Shown here: in pieces, positions 1-9,030 of the stretch | Position numbering within the stretch: the stretch's first letter is position 1 | Layout of the letters: each line of letters opens with the position of its first letter | Origin: Bacteroidota bacterium | GTDB lineage: Bacteria; Bacteroidota; Bacteroidia; Bacteroidales; Dysgonomonadaceae | Direction: 5' to 3' | Assembly: GCA_023424395.1 (NCBI GenBank) | Contig: JAFADY010000010.1 | Location: 62,001 to 126,000 of the forward strand | DNA length: 64,000 nt | Notes under the pieces: model-generated | What the model saw: the letters and a program-made list of their open reading frames with translations, nothing else | The model's database searches: none | What the model was told of the DNA's origin: nothing | Translations under genes and position numbers: made by a program

Positions 1-121
1 GTGCAATTTGAAGTGAAGGAACCGCTACGGGTATCGGGTTGTAATCTTGTGCTTTTACTGCCTGGCCGACTACCGTGAGCAACGCAATAGCAGCTACTGT
101 AAGAATTGATTTTAATTTCAT
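1..121 (-). CDS. porV: Type IX secretion outer-membrane protein PorV (LptO), N-terminal fragment
   Basis: Only the first 40 or so codons lie in the window; the gene continues past position 1. The fragment begins with a signal peptide (MKLKSILTVAAIALL, then a cut near VKAQ) and continues DYNPIPVAVPSLQIA, which matches the mature N-terminus of PorV family beta-barrels as I know it. PorV shuttles type IX secretion cargo to the PorU sortase at the outer membrane. It follows porU by about 50 bases on the same strand, the same order as in Porphyromonas gingivalis. An ATG two codons upstream (127) is an alternative start. Confidence 0.8.
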   Translation of the reverse strand, partial: MKLKSILTVAAIALLTVVGQAVKAQDYNPIPVAVPSLQIA

Positions 122-170
122 TGTCATATTAATTTTGGTTTTATTTACAAGCGTAATTTTATATGTTTTA

Positions 171-3100
171 TTATTTTCCTATAATTAATTTTTGCGCTTT
201 GGCGTCTTCTTTTACGCCGTTCGAGATTACCGAAGCACGCACTAAATACACACCTTGACGAAGCCTTGAACCATCTCTCGCGGTAAGATTCCATTCGTAC
301 TCAATGTTCCTTATCGCATTGCCTGTTGATGCCCTTTCTTGGTGTGACCAGATAAGGGCACCGGCCAGATTGTAAACATTGAATGTTACCATTACTTCCG
401 ATCCCGGTATATTGGTAGCGAGTACAAATCGGGTTCTTTCTTTTGCCGGATTGCCGTAGATAAAGAATTCGTTTATTTTTGTTTCGAAATCTTCCGATAC
501 GATAAACTCTATTTCTTGCGTTCCGGAGTTGTTGTTCACATCCCAAACACGCATGGTGAGCTTGTACGTTCCGTTCTCTAAATGCGGCATCAGGTATCTT
601 ATGGTTCCCGAATTGGGTGAGTTGGGCGTATTTTGGAAAGAACTCGTTACATCGAACGTTTTTAAATAATTCTTGTTCACACCCTCGATGGTAACGGTGA
701 TCTCGTGCCCGTGCCAAGCCGATAGGTTGAGGCCTACATTATCCGAAACATCGGCAACCAATAAAGGTGTGTTGTTGGTTTTATCGCCCGAAACAAATGT
801 TTCCTGGTTCAGATACATTTTGGTTATTTCAGGCGGCGTATTGTCTTCAATTGCATCCGTAGCCGTTCCGTTAATTTTATAGTTGGTAAAATATCCGTGG
901 GCTTTTTTTGTAGTGTTGGTTTCGTAAGCGTAAAAGCTCATCTTGCCGAAATCGGCGGAATATAAAATATCTTTTGGCACGACAAAAGAAAACTCGAATT
1001 CACCGTTTTTTACTTCGGCTTTGCCGTTGTAAATGGTGTTCATATAATCGTAGTAAGTAAGCGCTACTCCGGCATCGGCATTGTCGCGGGTAGTGAGTTC
1101 TTGTCTGCTGTCGAATATTCTTGAATCGATAAACCCATTGAAATTCGATTCCACCGCTCCTCCACCATTGGCTATTTGTCCTTTAATACGTACCGTAGAG
1201 AGCGCTTGAAAAGTGGCCGGATCGCCTGCGGCGGGTTTCCCGTTTACTTCTGTAACAATAACTTTCGGATTTTCATCGGGATACGCCAGGCGCAGAGCAG
1301 GGTCTCCCAAGAGCGCAAAATTGAGTTTGTTGGAGTCGAAAGACAAATTGTTCTCACGTTTGGCATTTTTCATTATATCGCCTAAACGAAGCGGTTTTCC
1401 GTCTTGTTTGTCGAAAATATGATTGAATAAACCGGTGGCCAGCAACATGTTGCTGCTTGCATATACCAACCTCACGGTAGAAAACAACGCGATGGCGCCG
1501 CCTCGCGGATTGAGTAAGGCGATTTCGCCGCCCGAATAATTTTCTCCGTCAAAGCGGCTGAAATCGCATGTGGCGGTAATCCATGCCGGTAGGCGGGAGT
1601 TGGTCATTTTCTCGATATCGGCATATTTTAAGATGTATTCGTGGGTCCAATCGCGTGTGGATCCGTGTCCCATGAAGTTTATCAGCAATTGTCCGCTATT
1701 CAGCGATTCGAAAAGCTTCTTCTGTGCATCGGGATATCGGGCGCCCTCTCCGGTTATAACTCGTTGAAAAGCATCCATGTAAACCTTGTTTACGATAAAT
1801 TGAGGTTGATTATTGTTTATTTTTTCGGCTAATTTGTCGGAATCCACCATGTGAACTCTTTCACTTTGCGGAGAGTTACCCGTGGCAATAGCGTCATCGG
1901 CCAAGAAAAGTACGTTGTTCTTCCAAATGCTCGGGTCTTTATCGGCCAGATATTTTTCAATTTTTGTTACTACTCCTTGCGCTTCTTCAGGATTTCTGAC
2001 AGGAAGCCTGCCGATACCGAGGTCGAGTTTGTCTTGAGCTAAATTTGTCCCCTCATTATCATCAAGAAATCCGAAGTAATCATCGGTAACGAATGAGTTG
2101 GTTTCCGATAAAGAAGGCGCAGATTGATACGTAAGAAGCAATGCCGAAGTGTTGGTATTTCTCCACTTGTTGGTTTCAACGAGTTTATTGTCATAAATTC
2201 CGTCTCCAAAAAGGAGTAAATATTTGGGTTTATCTTCTTCGGTTTGAGCCCGGTCGTAAAACATCTTCAAGAAGCGGCGATAAGCGGTTGCATCGGGTTT
2301 GCCCGAAGAGAACTCGTTGTAAATTTTTTCGGGATTTACGATAACTGAAGTTAATCCCGAATCGTCTAAATGCATTTGCGCCAAACGGCTTGCGTAGCTT
2401 TCCAACGCAGGCTGTACAATAATTACCATATCGGCTCTCTGCAGCGCGTGAAGGTTTTGATTTTCTACTTTTCCTACAATTTCAGGCGTAGGAATGGTTT
2501 TACTTGGATCGACTATGGCAAATTCATTCAATTGTTCTGAATCTGAAATGAATTGAGCCGTTGCACCGGCTGTTTCCGTATTTATTCTTTGCGGATTAAT
2601 TTCATCGGTAACATCGAGTACAATTTGTCCTGCAGAAGCATTGGATATGCTGAATTGTGTAGTTTTGCCTATTGAAGAAACATTTCTGAAAAAAGTTACC
2701 GCATCGTAAGGTTGTAATTTTCTGTGAGAAGAAAGAATGATGTAATTCAGATAAGAGTTTTCGTAATTATTTCCGGCAAAATTTACATTTACCGTGTTTT
2801 GATCTTTCACTTCGCCATCCCAAGAATTTGAGAGAGTAACTTCCGAGGCGGAAAAATAGCGATTACTTGTTTGAGGAACACTGCCCGAAAGCGTTTCGAC
2901 ACCATTGATGGAAACCCTTAACGGCGTAGCCGAAGGAGTTTTGGAGACAAAATTGATGGTTGCTTTGGTTCCTTTAATTATTCCCGGAATATTGAAATTG
3001 AAGTTTTGGTTGGTGGTAATTCTGAATGATTCTCCATAAAACTCCCTTCCGGATTCAATGAGGTTTCTTTCATCTTTCTCGTGAATAGCATAATCATCGA

Positions 3101-3626
3101 AAAAATCAACCGATTGGGTAAAACCGGAAGGATTGGAAGACTTTGGCTGAATTCTTTTTCCGCCGTCGCCCTCGGTTACAAAAAAGAAAGCATGGTTGGA
3201 ATAAGGATTATTTTCGCGTATAAATTCGTTTCGCGACAAGTTGTAAGTCCACTTCACAGGCCCCTGCGCATAAAACAAAATATAATCTCCGGCGCCGAAG
3301 CTGTTATCGGAACCTGTTTCCATCCATATGGGTAATTCGGGAAGGTCGTCGATATAAGGTTTGGAGAAATCCGTTTCTACCGGATTGCCTCCGTAGCCGA
3401 ATATTTTTACTTTGGATGGATCGGACAAACCTATTTTTTTGAGATCGTCGTAAGTGAGTTTATAAAAACTCTTTTCCGATGTTTTTATTTTATACCAATT
3501 TCCGGTGGAAAGAACAGAATTTTCGGCGTAGCGGGAGGCGTTTACTCCTAATTGCGAAAACGTATTATTTGCACCCGCTGCAAATAATAATATAATAATT
3601 ATGGTTTTTAAACTCGATATTTGCAT
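171..3626 (-). CDS. porU: Type IX secretion system sortase PorU (C25 gingipain-like peptidase)
   Basis: This 1151-residue exported protein is the T9SS sortase, which removes the C-terminal signal of cargo proteins at the cell surface and attaches them to lipopolysaccharide. A signal peptide covers about the first 25 residues (cut after NNTFSQ). The peptidase C25 domain spans roughly residues 400-780, with catalytic His654 in INFMGHGSTRDW and catalytic Cys687 in ITATCDFSRFD. From memory the P. gingivalis enzyme uses a cysteine near the same number. The last about 90 residues form a T9SS-type C-terminal beta-sandwich (FFIYGNPAKERTRF to AQKLIIGK). It starts 9 bases after the FAH-family gene ends and is followed by porV, so the genes are probably cotranscribed. 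Length and motifs are intact. Confidence 0.95.
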   Translation of the reverse strand: MQISSLKTIIIILLFAAGANNTFSQLGVNASRYAENSVLSTGNWYKIKTSEKSFYKLTYDDLKKIGLSDPSKVKIFGYGGNPVETDFSKPYIDDLPELPIWMETGSDNSFGAGDYILFYAQGPVKWTYNLSRNEFIRENNPYSNHAFFFVTEGDGGKRIQPKSSNPSGFTQSVDFFDDYAIHEKDERNLIESGREFYGESFRITTNQNFNFNIPGIIKGTKATINFVSKTPSATPLRVSINGVETLSGSVPQTSNRYFSASEVTLSNSWDGEVKDQNTVNVNFAGNNYENSYLNYIILSSHRKLQPYDAVTFFRNVSSIGKTTQFSISNASAGQIVLDVTDEINPQRINTETAGATAQFISDSEQLNEFAIVDPSKTIPTPEIVGKVENQNLHALQRADMVIIVQPALESYASRLAQMHLDDSGLTSVIVNPEKIYNEFSSGKPDATAYRRFLKMFYDRAQTEEDKPKYLLLFGDGIYDNKLVETNKWRNTNTSALLLTYQSAPSLSETNSFVTDDYFGFLDDNEGTNLAQDKLDLGIGRLPVRNPEEAQGVVTKIEKYLADKDPSIWKNNVLFLADDAIATGNSPQSERVHMVDSDKLAEKINNNQPQFIVNKVYMDAFQRVITGEGARYPDAQKKLFESLNSGQLLINFMGHGSTRDWTHEYILKYADIEKMTNSRLPAWITATCDFSRFDGENYSGGEIALLNPRGGAIALFSTVRLVYASSNMLLATGLFNHIFDKQDGKPLRLGDIMKNAKRENNLSFDSNKLNFALLGDPALRLAYPDENPKVIVTEVNGKPAAGDPATFQALSTVRIKGQIANGGGAVESNFNGFIDSRIFDSRQELTTRDNADAGVALTYYDYMNTIYNGKAEVKNGEFEFSFVVPKDILYSADFGKMSFYAYETNTTKKAHGYFTNYKINGTATDAIEDNTPPEITKMYLNQETFVSGDKTNNTPLLVADVSDNVGLNLSAWHGHEITVTIEGVNKNYLKTFDVTSSFQNTPNSPNSGTIRYLMPHLENGTYKLTMRVWDVNNNSGTQEIEFIVSEDFETKINEFFIYGNPAKERTRFVLATNIPGSEVMVTFNVYNLAGALIWSHQERASTGNAIRNIEYEWNLTARDGSRLRQGVYLVRASVISNGVKEDAKAQKLIIGK

Positions 3627-3635
3627 TTTATAAAT

Positions 3636-4250
3636 TCACTTTATTCTAAAGTCGAGTAATTTTTGTTCTTCGAGAAATCCTTCCAGGTGGTCGTTTATCG
3701 ATACGCCGCCAATTCCGGCAGGAGTTCCCGTGAAAATTAAATCTCCGATTTTTAAGGTAAAATACTTACTGATATACGAAATGATCTTCGAAAATGAATA
3801 TATCAAATCTTTGCTGTTACCTTGCTGAACGGTTTTTTTGTTAATGTCGAGATGAAAATTTATTTCATCTTCATTCTTTATATCCTTTTTCGAAATAAAC
3901 TTGCCTACGGCAGCAGAATTATCGAAGCTCTTGCTTATTTCCCAAGGCAGGCCCAATTCTTTTTGTTTACGTTGTATGTCTCTGGCCGTGAAATCGATAC
4001 CTACGGTTATTTCATCGAAATACCGATGAGCAAATTTTTCCGAAATATTCTTTCCCAGTCTGTTTATTTTTATCACCAATTCGGTTTCGTAATGTATCTC
4101 AGCCGAAAAATCAGGCAAAAAAAACGGCTTACCGTCTTTCAATAATGCCGTATCAGGTTTCATAAAAATAACAGGCTCACTACTTTCAAACGTTCTTTTC
4201 ATTTCTTTATTGTGTGAATCGTAGTTAAGGCCGACGGCAAATATTTTCAT
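3636..4250 (-). CDS. Fumarylacetoacetate hydrolase (FAH) family protein
   Basis: The 204-residue product is a compact member of the FAH superfamily, cytosolic metal-dependent enzymes that act on C-C bonds of 2-oxo acids (hydrolases, decarboxylases, isomerases). Recognisable blocks are GLNYDSHNKEM at the N-terminus, the metal-ligand segment EIHYETELVIKI near residue 55, GIDFTARDIQ near 88, SKSFDNSAAVG near 108, and IFTGTPAGIGGV near 175. The family is functionally mixed, so the substrate cannot be read from sequence; oxaloacetate decarboxylase or acylpyruvase activity is possible. Its ATG overlaps the rex stop by 4 bases, indicating translational coupling, and porU follows 9 bases downstream. 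Confidence 0.85.
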   Translation of the reverse strand: MKIFAVGLNYDSHNKEMKRTFESSEPVIFMKPDTALLKDGKPFFLPDFSAEIHYETELVIKINRLGKNISEKFAHRYFDEITVGIDFTARDIQRKQKELGLPWEISKSFDNSAAVGKFISKKDIKNEDEINFHLDINKKTVQQGNSKDLIYSFSKIISYISKYFTLKIGDLIFTGTPAGIGGVSINDHLEGFLEEQKLLDFRIK

Positions 4251-4921
4251 AAAATTTGTGGTTGAGAAAGTGATAGGGATGACGCCATTAGCCCTTCGCT
4301 TTTTAAGCGATTAAACATCACCGCCAAGTGTGCATATAAAGAAGTATTTTGTAAAACAATATTTTCGGGCACCCGAATGCGGAAAGGCGTGAAATTCCAA
4401 ATTGCTTTTATGCCTCCGGCAATCATTTGCTCCGCAACTTGTTGGGCAAATTCCGGCGGAACGGTTAAAATGCCTATTTCGGCTTTCAATTTTTTATTTC
4501 GCTTCGCAAATTCGGCGGCATCATAAACCGGTATTTCATGTACATGGGTGTTGATGATCGTGGGATTGGTATCAAAACCGGCATGGATTTTCAGTCCGAA
4601 TTGCTCTAACCCTGAGTCCGACAATAAAGCGGCTCCCAAACTTCCAACTCCGAATAAAACCGCAGGATGCATGGCTGTAAAGCCCAAAAAATCTTCCAGC
4701 ACATTTATCAATTCGTTGATGTCGTAACCAACGCGTGTTTTGCCGCTTATCTCAACGTACGAAAGGTCTTTGGCAATTTGTGTGGATGAAACGTTTATTT
4801 TTTTTGCGATTTGAGTGGAAGAGACATGACTTACTCCTTTATTCTTCAATAATTTCACATACGACAAATACCAAGGTAATCGTCTCAGCGCCGGTTCGGG
4901 GATGGTGGTAATATCACTCAT
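4247..4921 (-). CDS. rex: Redox-sensing transcriptional repressor Rex
   Basis: This 224-residue regulator senses the NADH/NAD+ ratio: an N-terminal winged helix binds operators and a Rossmann domain binds NAD(H), with release from DNA at high NADH. The winged-helix region runs to about residue 60 (PEPALRRLPWYLSYVKLL, then IAKDLSYVEISGKTRVGY), and the dinucleotide loop GVGSLG is at residues 91-96. Residues 34-51 hold the heptapeptide SSTQIAK twice, which is unusual but does not disturb the fold pattern. The gene heads a tightly packed minus-strand group with the FAH-family gene, porU and porV. A -7 box lies just upstream, inside an imperfect inverted repeat that could be an autoregulatory operator. 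Confidence 0.93.
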   Translation of the reverse strand: MSDITTIPEPALRRLPWYLSYVKLLKNKGVSHVSSTQIAKKINVSSTQIAKDLSYVEISGKTRVGYDINELINVLEDFLGFTAMHPAVLFGVGSLGAALLSDSGLEQFGLKIHAGFDTNPTIINTHVHEIPVYDAAEFAKRNKKLKAEIGILTVPPEFAQQVAEQMIAGGIKAIWNFTPFRIRVPENIVLQNTSLYAHLAVMFNRLKSEGLMASSLSLSQPQIL

Positions 4922-4934
4922 GAAAGCTATTTAA

Positions 4935-4983
4935 CTGTTACAAAGATAATCGTTTTTTTGGCAAATACTTTTGTTTGTGACAG
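4935..4983. promoter_or_regulatory. Inverted repeat around the rex promoter, candidate operator
   Basis: CTGTTACAAA (4935-4944) and TTTGTGACAG (4974-4983) are inverted copies matching at 9 of 10 positions, 29 bases apart, and the left arm overlaps the rex -7 box. The half-sites resemble the TTGT-containing half-sites of Rex operators, but the spacing is far longer than the usual contiguous Rex palindrome, so autoregulation is an inference. Confidence 0.35.
4941..4948 (-). promoter_or_regulatory. -7 promoter box of rex
   Basis: On the minus strand this reads TATCTTTG, an exact match to the Bacteroidota -7 consensus TAnnTTTG, about 20 bases upstream of the rex start codon. Confidence 0.6.
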
Positions 4984-5023
4984 ATAATTAAAGAAAAAAG
5001 CCGCCAATTTAAAAGAATCGAAT

Positions 5024-5031
5024 TATTTTTG
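5024..5031 (+). promoter_or_regulatory. -7 promoter box of the UDG-like gene
   Basis: TATTTTTG matches TAnnTTTG and ends 17 bases before the ATG at 5049. Confidence 0.55.
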
Positions 5032-5048
5032 TGTTCAATTCGTAAAAG

Positions 5049-5633
5049 ATGCATCGATCGGAAATTCACCCTTTAGAACCTTTTTTACCCGAAAATGCCA
5101 AAGTGCTTATCTTGGGAAGTTTTCCTCCGCCGAAGGCGAAATGGAAGATGGATTTTTATTACCCGAACTTTCAGAACGATATGTGGCGTATCTTCGGAGA
5201 AGTTTTTTTTGGAGATATGAATTATTTTCTCACTGCGGATAAAAAGTTATTCGATAAAGAAAAACTGATCGGTTTTTTAGCGGAAAAAGGAATCGCGGTG
5301 AGCGATACCGCTCACGAAGTGATCCGTTTAAAGGGAAATGCATCGGATAGTTCTTTGGAGGTTCTGAAGCCAATGGATTTACAATCCGTGTTGCAGAAAA
5401 TACCACACTGTCGTGTAATGGTTACCACCGGCGAAAAAGCGACCGAAATTCTCCGATCGCTTTTACCTGATTTGACTTCCGCACCTAAAATAGGAACATT
5501 TGTGGAAACAGAAATCTATAACAAAAAACTTGCTTTTTACCGTTTGCCTTCTTCATCGAGGGCGTATCCCAAACCGCTTATCGAAAAAGCAAAAATATAC
5601 GGTTCGTTTTTCAAAGAAATAGGCCTTCTGTAA
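5049..5633 (+). CDS. Uracil-DNA glycosylase family protein (HDG-like)
   Basis: The 194-residue protein has the UDG-superfamily layout: a first motif VLILGSFPPPKAKW near residue 25, a central VSDTAHEVIR segment near 95, MVTTGEKATEIL near 125, and a C-terminal loop LPSSSRAYPKPL near 177 in the place of the DNA-intercalation loop (LPSxSPAN type in relatives). GSFP at the first motif instead of GxxPG resembles the group that includes hypoxanthine-DNA glycosylases, so excision of deaminated bases is likely; the exact lesion is not known. It is a stand-alone plus-strand gene divergent from rex and converging on the ABM-domain gene 8 bases away. Confidence 0.75.
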   Translation: MHRSEIHPLEPFLPENAKVLILGSFPPPKAKWKMDFYYPNFQNDMWRIFGEVFFGDMNYFLTADKKLFDKEKLIGFLAEKGIAVSDTAHEVIRLKGNASDSSLEVLKPMDLQSVLQKIPHCRVMVTTGEKATEILRSLLPDLTSAPKIGTFVETEIYNKKLAFYRLPSSSRAYPKPLIEKAKIYGSFFKEIGLL

Positions 5634-5640
5634 ACTTCGT

Positions 5641-6042
5641 TTATTCAGAAAAATCGGCCTCGTAATTAAGCGGAAAAAGTTTGGTTATTTTCTCCTGCTT
5701 GATCAGCGGTTTCAGTTTCGTTGGAACAATTTGCTTGAAATGGGCGCTGTTGGTGTGCGCTTTAAAAGCCGCTTCGTTTTCGTAACTTTCATAAATAAAA
5801 ATCTTTGTAGGGTCGTCTTCAGCCAATAACACATCATATACCAAGCATCCTTCTTCGTTTTCAAGGGTTTCTAACTGAATCTCGGTGAGTAAATCCACAA
5901 CTTTGTCAATATCATTTTCGTTGATGGTGTACTCAACCAAAATCACATAAGGCTCATTGGCATCTTGTGCCTTTACTGTTCCTATATTCGAAAAAGCAAA
6001 GAAAAGAATGAGCGAGCAGAAAAGAAAAAATTGATTTTTCAT
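5641..6042 (-). CDS. Exported antibiotic-biosynthesis-monooxygenase (ABM) domain protein
   Basis: The 133-residue product has a signal peptide (MKNQFFLFCSLILFFAFSNIG, cut near VKAQ) and one ABM ferredoxin-like domain of about 95 residues: YVILVEYTINENDIDKVVDLL, EEGCLVYDVL, IFIYESYENEAAFKAHTNSAHFKQ. Relatives include the YgiN quinol monooxygenase, which needs no metal cofactor. The conserved EGC and W/Y-E-x-Y-x-x-x-x-A-F-x-x-H patterns are present. A periplasmic location is unusual for the cytosolic YgiN type but is known for Bacteroidota members. It lies 34 bases below the DUF3108 gene and may end that transcription unit. Confidence 0.78.
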   Translation of the reverse strand: MKNQFFLFCSLILFFAFSNIGTVKAQDANEPYVILVEYTINENDIDKVVDLLTEIQLETLENEEGCLVYDVLLAEDDPTKIFIYESYENEAAFKAHTNSAHFKQIVPTKLKPLIKQEKITKLFPLNYEADFSE

Positions 6043-6076
6043 AAATTTACAACGATATTAAATAAATGTGTTTTAA

Positions 6077-6889
6077 TTAATTTCTTAATCCCGTAACTCT
6101 TTTCATTACGGCGCGAACGGCTCCGATATTCAGGTGCGTATTTATAACCACCGGAATACGGTTGGCATCATCGGTGAGCGAAGCGCTTATGGCTTCTTTT
6201 TTATTCTTAAAAGCCTTGTCCTGAATGGTGAGCGAGATGTTTATGGCATTGTACGTTTTCCCATCGTTGGCTTTTATTTTAGATTTTCCCTGATAATTTA
6301 CCGACATGTTTACAATATCTTTTCCCGATAAGAATTGAATTTGTTTATTATCGCCGGGTTTCATTCCCGAGTAATCCAGGTTGCGAATTAAGGGCAAAAC
6401 AGAGAGATAATCGTAGACGCAGTTTTGGGTAGTAACGGTTTCATCGAATTGCTCTTTCCCGTTAAATATCCGATTTGCTCTTACGCGTATTGTATTTCCG
6501 CTATAGGAGTAAGATTGAACTTCTTTGGAGTAATCTTTTCCTTCAAAGGCATTTTTTGTGAAGAGCAATGGGCGCAAGTCCATATCCACATACGAAGTGA
6601 GCGTGTCGTTCACCGTGTAAATATTTCTGGCTAATCCGCTTGTGTTCAGCAGCATGTTTATATTGTAAGCGCTTTTTCCCTTGTAGTTTACTGTAGAGGT
6701 TTTTAGCGACCCCGATCCGGCTTTGGCATTAACCAGGCCGTAGCTGAAATAAAGATCGTAAGAGATGTTTTCTCCGCTGGTAAAAGCGGTGTTTGTTACC
6801 TTACACTGGGCGTGTGCCCCTTGAAAGGAAAAAGCTATTAAGAATAAAAGTAATGTGGTTTTTAGAATTGTATTCATTTTTTTAATCAT
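6077..6889 (-). CDS. DUF3108 domain-containing exported protein
   Basis: The 270-residue protein has a signal peptide (MNTILKTTLLLFLIAFSFQ, cut near AHAQ) and a DUF3108 domain covering most of the rest, starting with FTSGENISYDLYFSYGLVNAKAGSG. It has no membrane segment after the signal and no catalytic motif that I recognise; DUF3108 proteins are predicted periplasmic beta-rich proteins of unknown role. An internal ATG at 6877 gives a more typical signal peptide and may be the real start. It sits 17 bases downstream of the Ig-like lipoprotein gene, so the two are likely cotranscribed. Confidence 0.8.
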   Translation of the reverse strand: MIKKMNTILKTTLLLFLIAFSFQGAHAQCKVTNTAFTSGENISYDLYFSYGLVNAKAGSGSLKTSTVNYKGKSAYNINMLLNTSGLARNIYTVNDTLTSYVDMDLRPLLFTKNAFEGKDYSKEVQSYSYSGNTIRVRANRIFNGKEQFDETVTTQNCVYDYLSVLPLIRNLDYSGMKPGDNKQIQFLSGKDIVNMSVNYQGKSKIKANDGKTYNAINISLTIQDKAFKNKKEAISASLTDDANRIPVVINTHLNIGAVRAVMKRVTGLRN

Positions 6890-6906
6890 ATTTAATCGCC
6901 TGCAAC

Positions 6907-8865
6907 TTACCTCATTGTTCCCGGAGTTTGCAAGCCTCTCGTGGAGCCTCCCATTCCCTGAGAAAACGGCGTGCTGCGTTGGTTTTGGTTCTGACGTTCA
7001 CTCTCGCGCTCCTCGTTTAAATTGCGGCGTTGGCGCTCTTGAGGTTTATTTTTAGTTATGTCGAGCGGTTTTTGTTGATGCAACGGCAATGCCTGCAAAT
7101 TCCACGACTCTTCGTGGTCTGTGAAAGCCCTTATTTCGTAAGCGCGCGGATAATAATAGACCATTTCGGGTTGCCGCTTGTTGGCGTAATCTCCCGTGGT
7201 CCATTCTCCGTCTTCATTGTCGTCTATAAAAAGGCGGGCGTAAATAGTTCCCGGATTTATATCGAAAAATAAAGCTTCGTTGTTTTTGACGATAGTTTTG
7301 CGAAAAGGTTTATCCGATTTGTCCAGTAGCTCTACGTAAGCCGTTTTCCCTGTAGGTAAACCCGAAATATTGAACAAGATATTTCCGTATTGGTCTAATG
7401 CTTTTATCGTGAAATCTTGTTGTAGCTTATTGTTCCACAAACCATAATAACTTGTTACCGCAGCAGAATCTATGGACAGCCTGTATTTCCCTTCGGGTTC
7501 CCATTGATGCGTAAGGGTGTATTTTCGTGGATTTAATGAATCAGTTATCAATTCATAATCAATTGGTTGATAAATTGTATCCACTTGTTTGTATAATCGG
7601 GCATGCGAAGAGTTAAAGGCGGTTACCGGTTGTTCAAACTCGATGCGGATGGGCGCATAAATTTCGTGATTAGATTGTATATTATGGTTGACGGAAAGAA
7701 AACGAATTTGCACTTCTTCGTCGTCATCCCTTCTGCTTTGCTGCCTCGGTTCCCGAAAATTGAAATTGATCGTATCGGTTTCCTGAACGTTTATGTTCGT
7801 TACCACATCGGTTTTCACGTAATCCATTATTAATTGAATGCTATCCTGCCGGTAAATCAACGAATCTGTGATCCAAAGCGTGATAGTGTCGTTGTCTTTA
7901 CTTTTCTCCAACAGATACCAATCGGGGTTTGTAGATGAGGGTTTCAATAACCTGAAATTCGGTTCGGTGGTGGGAGCGGCAAAAAAGATGGAAAGTTTGT
8001 GCCTTTGCGGGCGTTCATTTTTTTGGTAATACTGACGTTGATAATCGGAAAGAAATGAACGAAGCAGGATGTCGTCCGGCAAAAAACGGGTATAGTTTAC
8101 CGACTTTACCGAATCGATAATGGTGCTGTCTTTCGGATTGATAATTGTATCTTGCCTTACGGCAGGAATGGAAGACGGTACGATAATTGAGTCCAAAAAA
8201 GCAACGGCTTCCTGCGGATTATCGTATTTATAATCTCGGTTTAAATCGTTGAGGGCAAAAATTTTGTAAGAGCCGGGAGCCAATCCTCTTACCGTAAAAT
8301 TCCCTCGAGAATCGGTTCTCGATATGCGTTCAAAAGTAACGTTGGTGAAGGCAGAGTCGTGCAGGTTGGTATGCATACCCACGTAAATTCCGCTCACGGG
8401 TTCCAAATCGGCTGCCGCAAGTACTTTGCCCGAAACGGCAAGCGTATCTAACTCATTGCCGGTGGAAAAAGAAATGGAGAAATTTTCGAGTGGATTACCT
8501 TCGTTGTTATCGACAATGGCATCCGTAAAATCTATGGTGTAAGTTGTGTTGGGCAGCAGCTCATCATTTAATTCAACCCTAACTTTCTTACCAATTGCCC
8601 GTACAACGGGCATATTTATTTGTGGAGGTGTTATAATTACTTTTTCGTTGGGCTTCTCAACCTTCACATTCTCATCGAATTCAATTTCAATTACGTTTCT
8701 ACTGACGTTCAATGTATTAAAAGGCGGTGTGGCGTTGAGCACTTTGGGCGGAGCTTCATCATAGAGCCCTCCGGTGGGTGAAGCCATATTGGCGCAAGCG
8801 TTCAGGAAAAATATTCCCGAAATAAAAAGGAGAAAAGGAATTAAATATCTCGAAATACAATTCAT
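6907..8865 (-). CDS. Lipoprotein with N-terminal bacterial Ig-like (SbsA/Big_5) domain
   Basis: The 652-residue product is a predicted lipoprotein: signal segment then lipobox LNAC with Cys24. Residues about 37-135 form an SbsA-type Ig-like domain (APPKVLNATPPFNTLNVSRN, IEFDENVKV, NTTYTIDFTDAIVDNNEGNP). Residues about 150-215 look like a carboxypeptidase-regulatory or SdrD-like beta-sandwich (GIYVGMHTN to PGSYKIFALNDLNRDYKYDN). The tail (from about residue 600) is low complexity, rich in Q, R, N and E. This architecture is common in Bacteroidota and its function is unknown. It begins a run with DUF3108 and the ABM protein. Confidence 0.82.
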   Translation of the reverse strand: MNCISRYLIPFLLFISGIFFLNACANMASPTGGLYDEAPPKVLNATPPFNTLNVSRNVIEIEFDENVKVEKPNEKVIITPPQINMPVVRAIGKKVRVELNDELLPNTTYTIDFTDAIVDNNEGNPLENFSISFSTGNELDTLAVSGKVLAAADLEPVSGIYVGMHTNLHDSAFTNVTFERISRTDSRGNFTVRGLAPGSYKIFALNDLNRDYKYDNPQEAVAFLDSIIVPSSIPAVRQDTIINPKDSTIIDSVKSVNYTRFLPDDILLRSFLSDYQRQYYQKNERPQRHKLSIFFAAPTTEPNFRLLKPSSTNPDWYLLEKSKDNDTITLWITDSLIYRQDSIQLIMDYVKTDVVTNINVQETDTINFNFREPRQQSRRDDDEEVQIRFLSVNHNIQSNHEIYAPIRIEFEQPVTAFNSSHARLYKQVDTIYQPIDYELITDSLNPRKYTLTHQWEPEGKYRLSIDSAAVTSYYGLWNNKLQQDFTIKALDQYGNILFNISGLPTGKTAYVELLDKSDKPFRKTIVKNNEALFFDINPGTIYARLFIDDNEDGEWTTGDYANKRQPEMVYYYPRAYEIRAFTDHEESWNLQALPLHQQKPLDITKNKPQERQRRNLNEERESERQNQNQRSTPFSQGMGGSTRGLQTPGTMR

Positions 8866-8902
8866 TCAATAAATTATTCACGGATGTTACCGTTAAGTCG
8901 CA

Positions 8903-8910
8903 CAAAAATA
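8903..8910 (-). promoter_or_regulatory. -7 promoter box of the Ig-like lipoprotein gene
   Basis: TATTTTTG on the minus strand matches TAnnTTTG and lies about 38 bases upstream of the start at 8865. Confidence 0.5.
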
Positions 8911-9016
8911 CAACGATTTAAATAGTTTTTGAATGTTTGATATTTAAAAATTTAAAAACGAGCGAAAAAGGGTTGAAATTGTACTTGGTATAAAAAAGGG
9001 ATTAACGTTCCTACTG

Positions 9017-9030
9017 AAGCGTTAACGCTT
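9017..9030. terminator. Short perfect palindrome after the DUF2851 gene
   Basis: AAGCGTTAACGCTT is a 14-base perfect palindrome that touches the stop codon of the DUF2851 gene. It could act as a weak terminator or 3'-end hairpin, but no T-tract follows on the minus strand. Confidence 0.3.
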
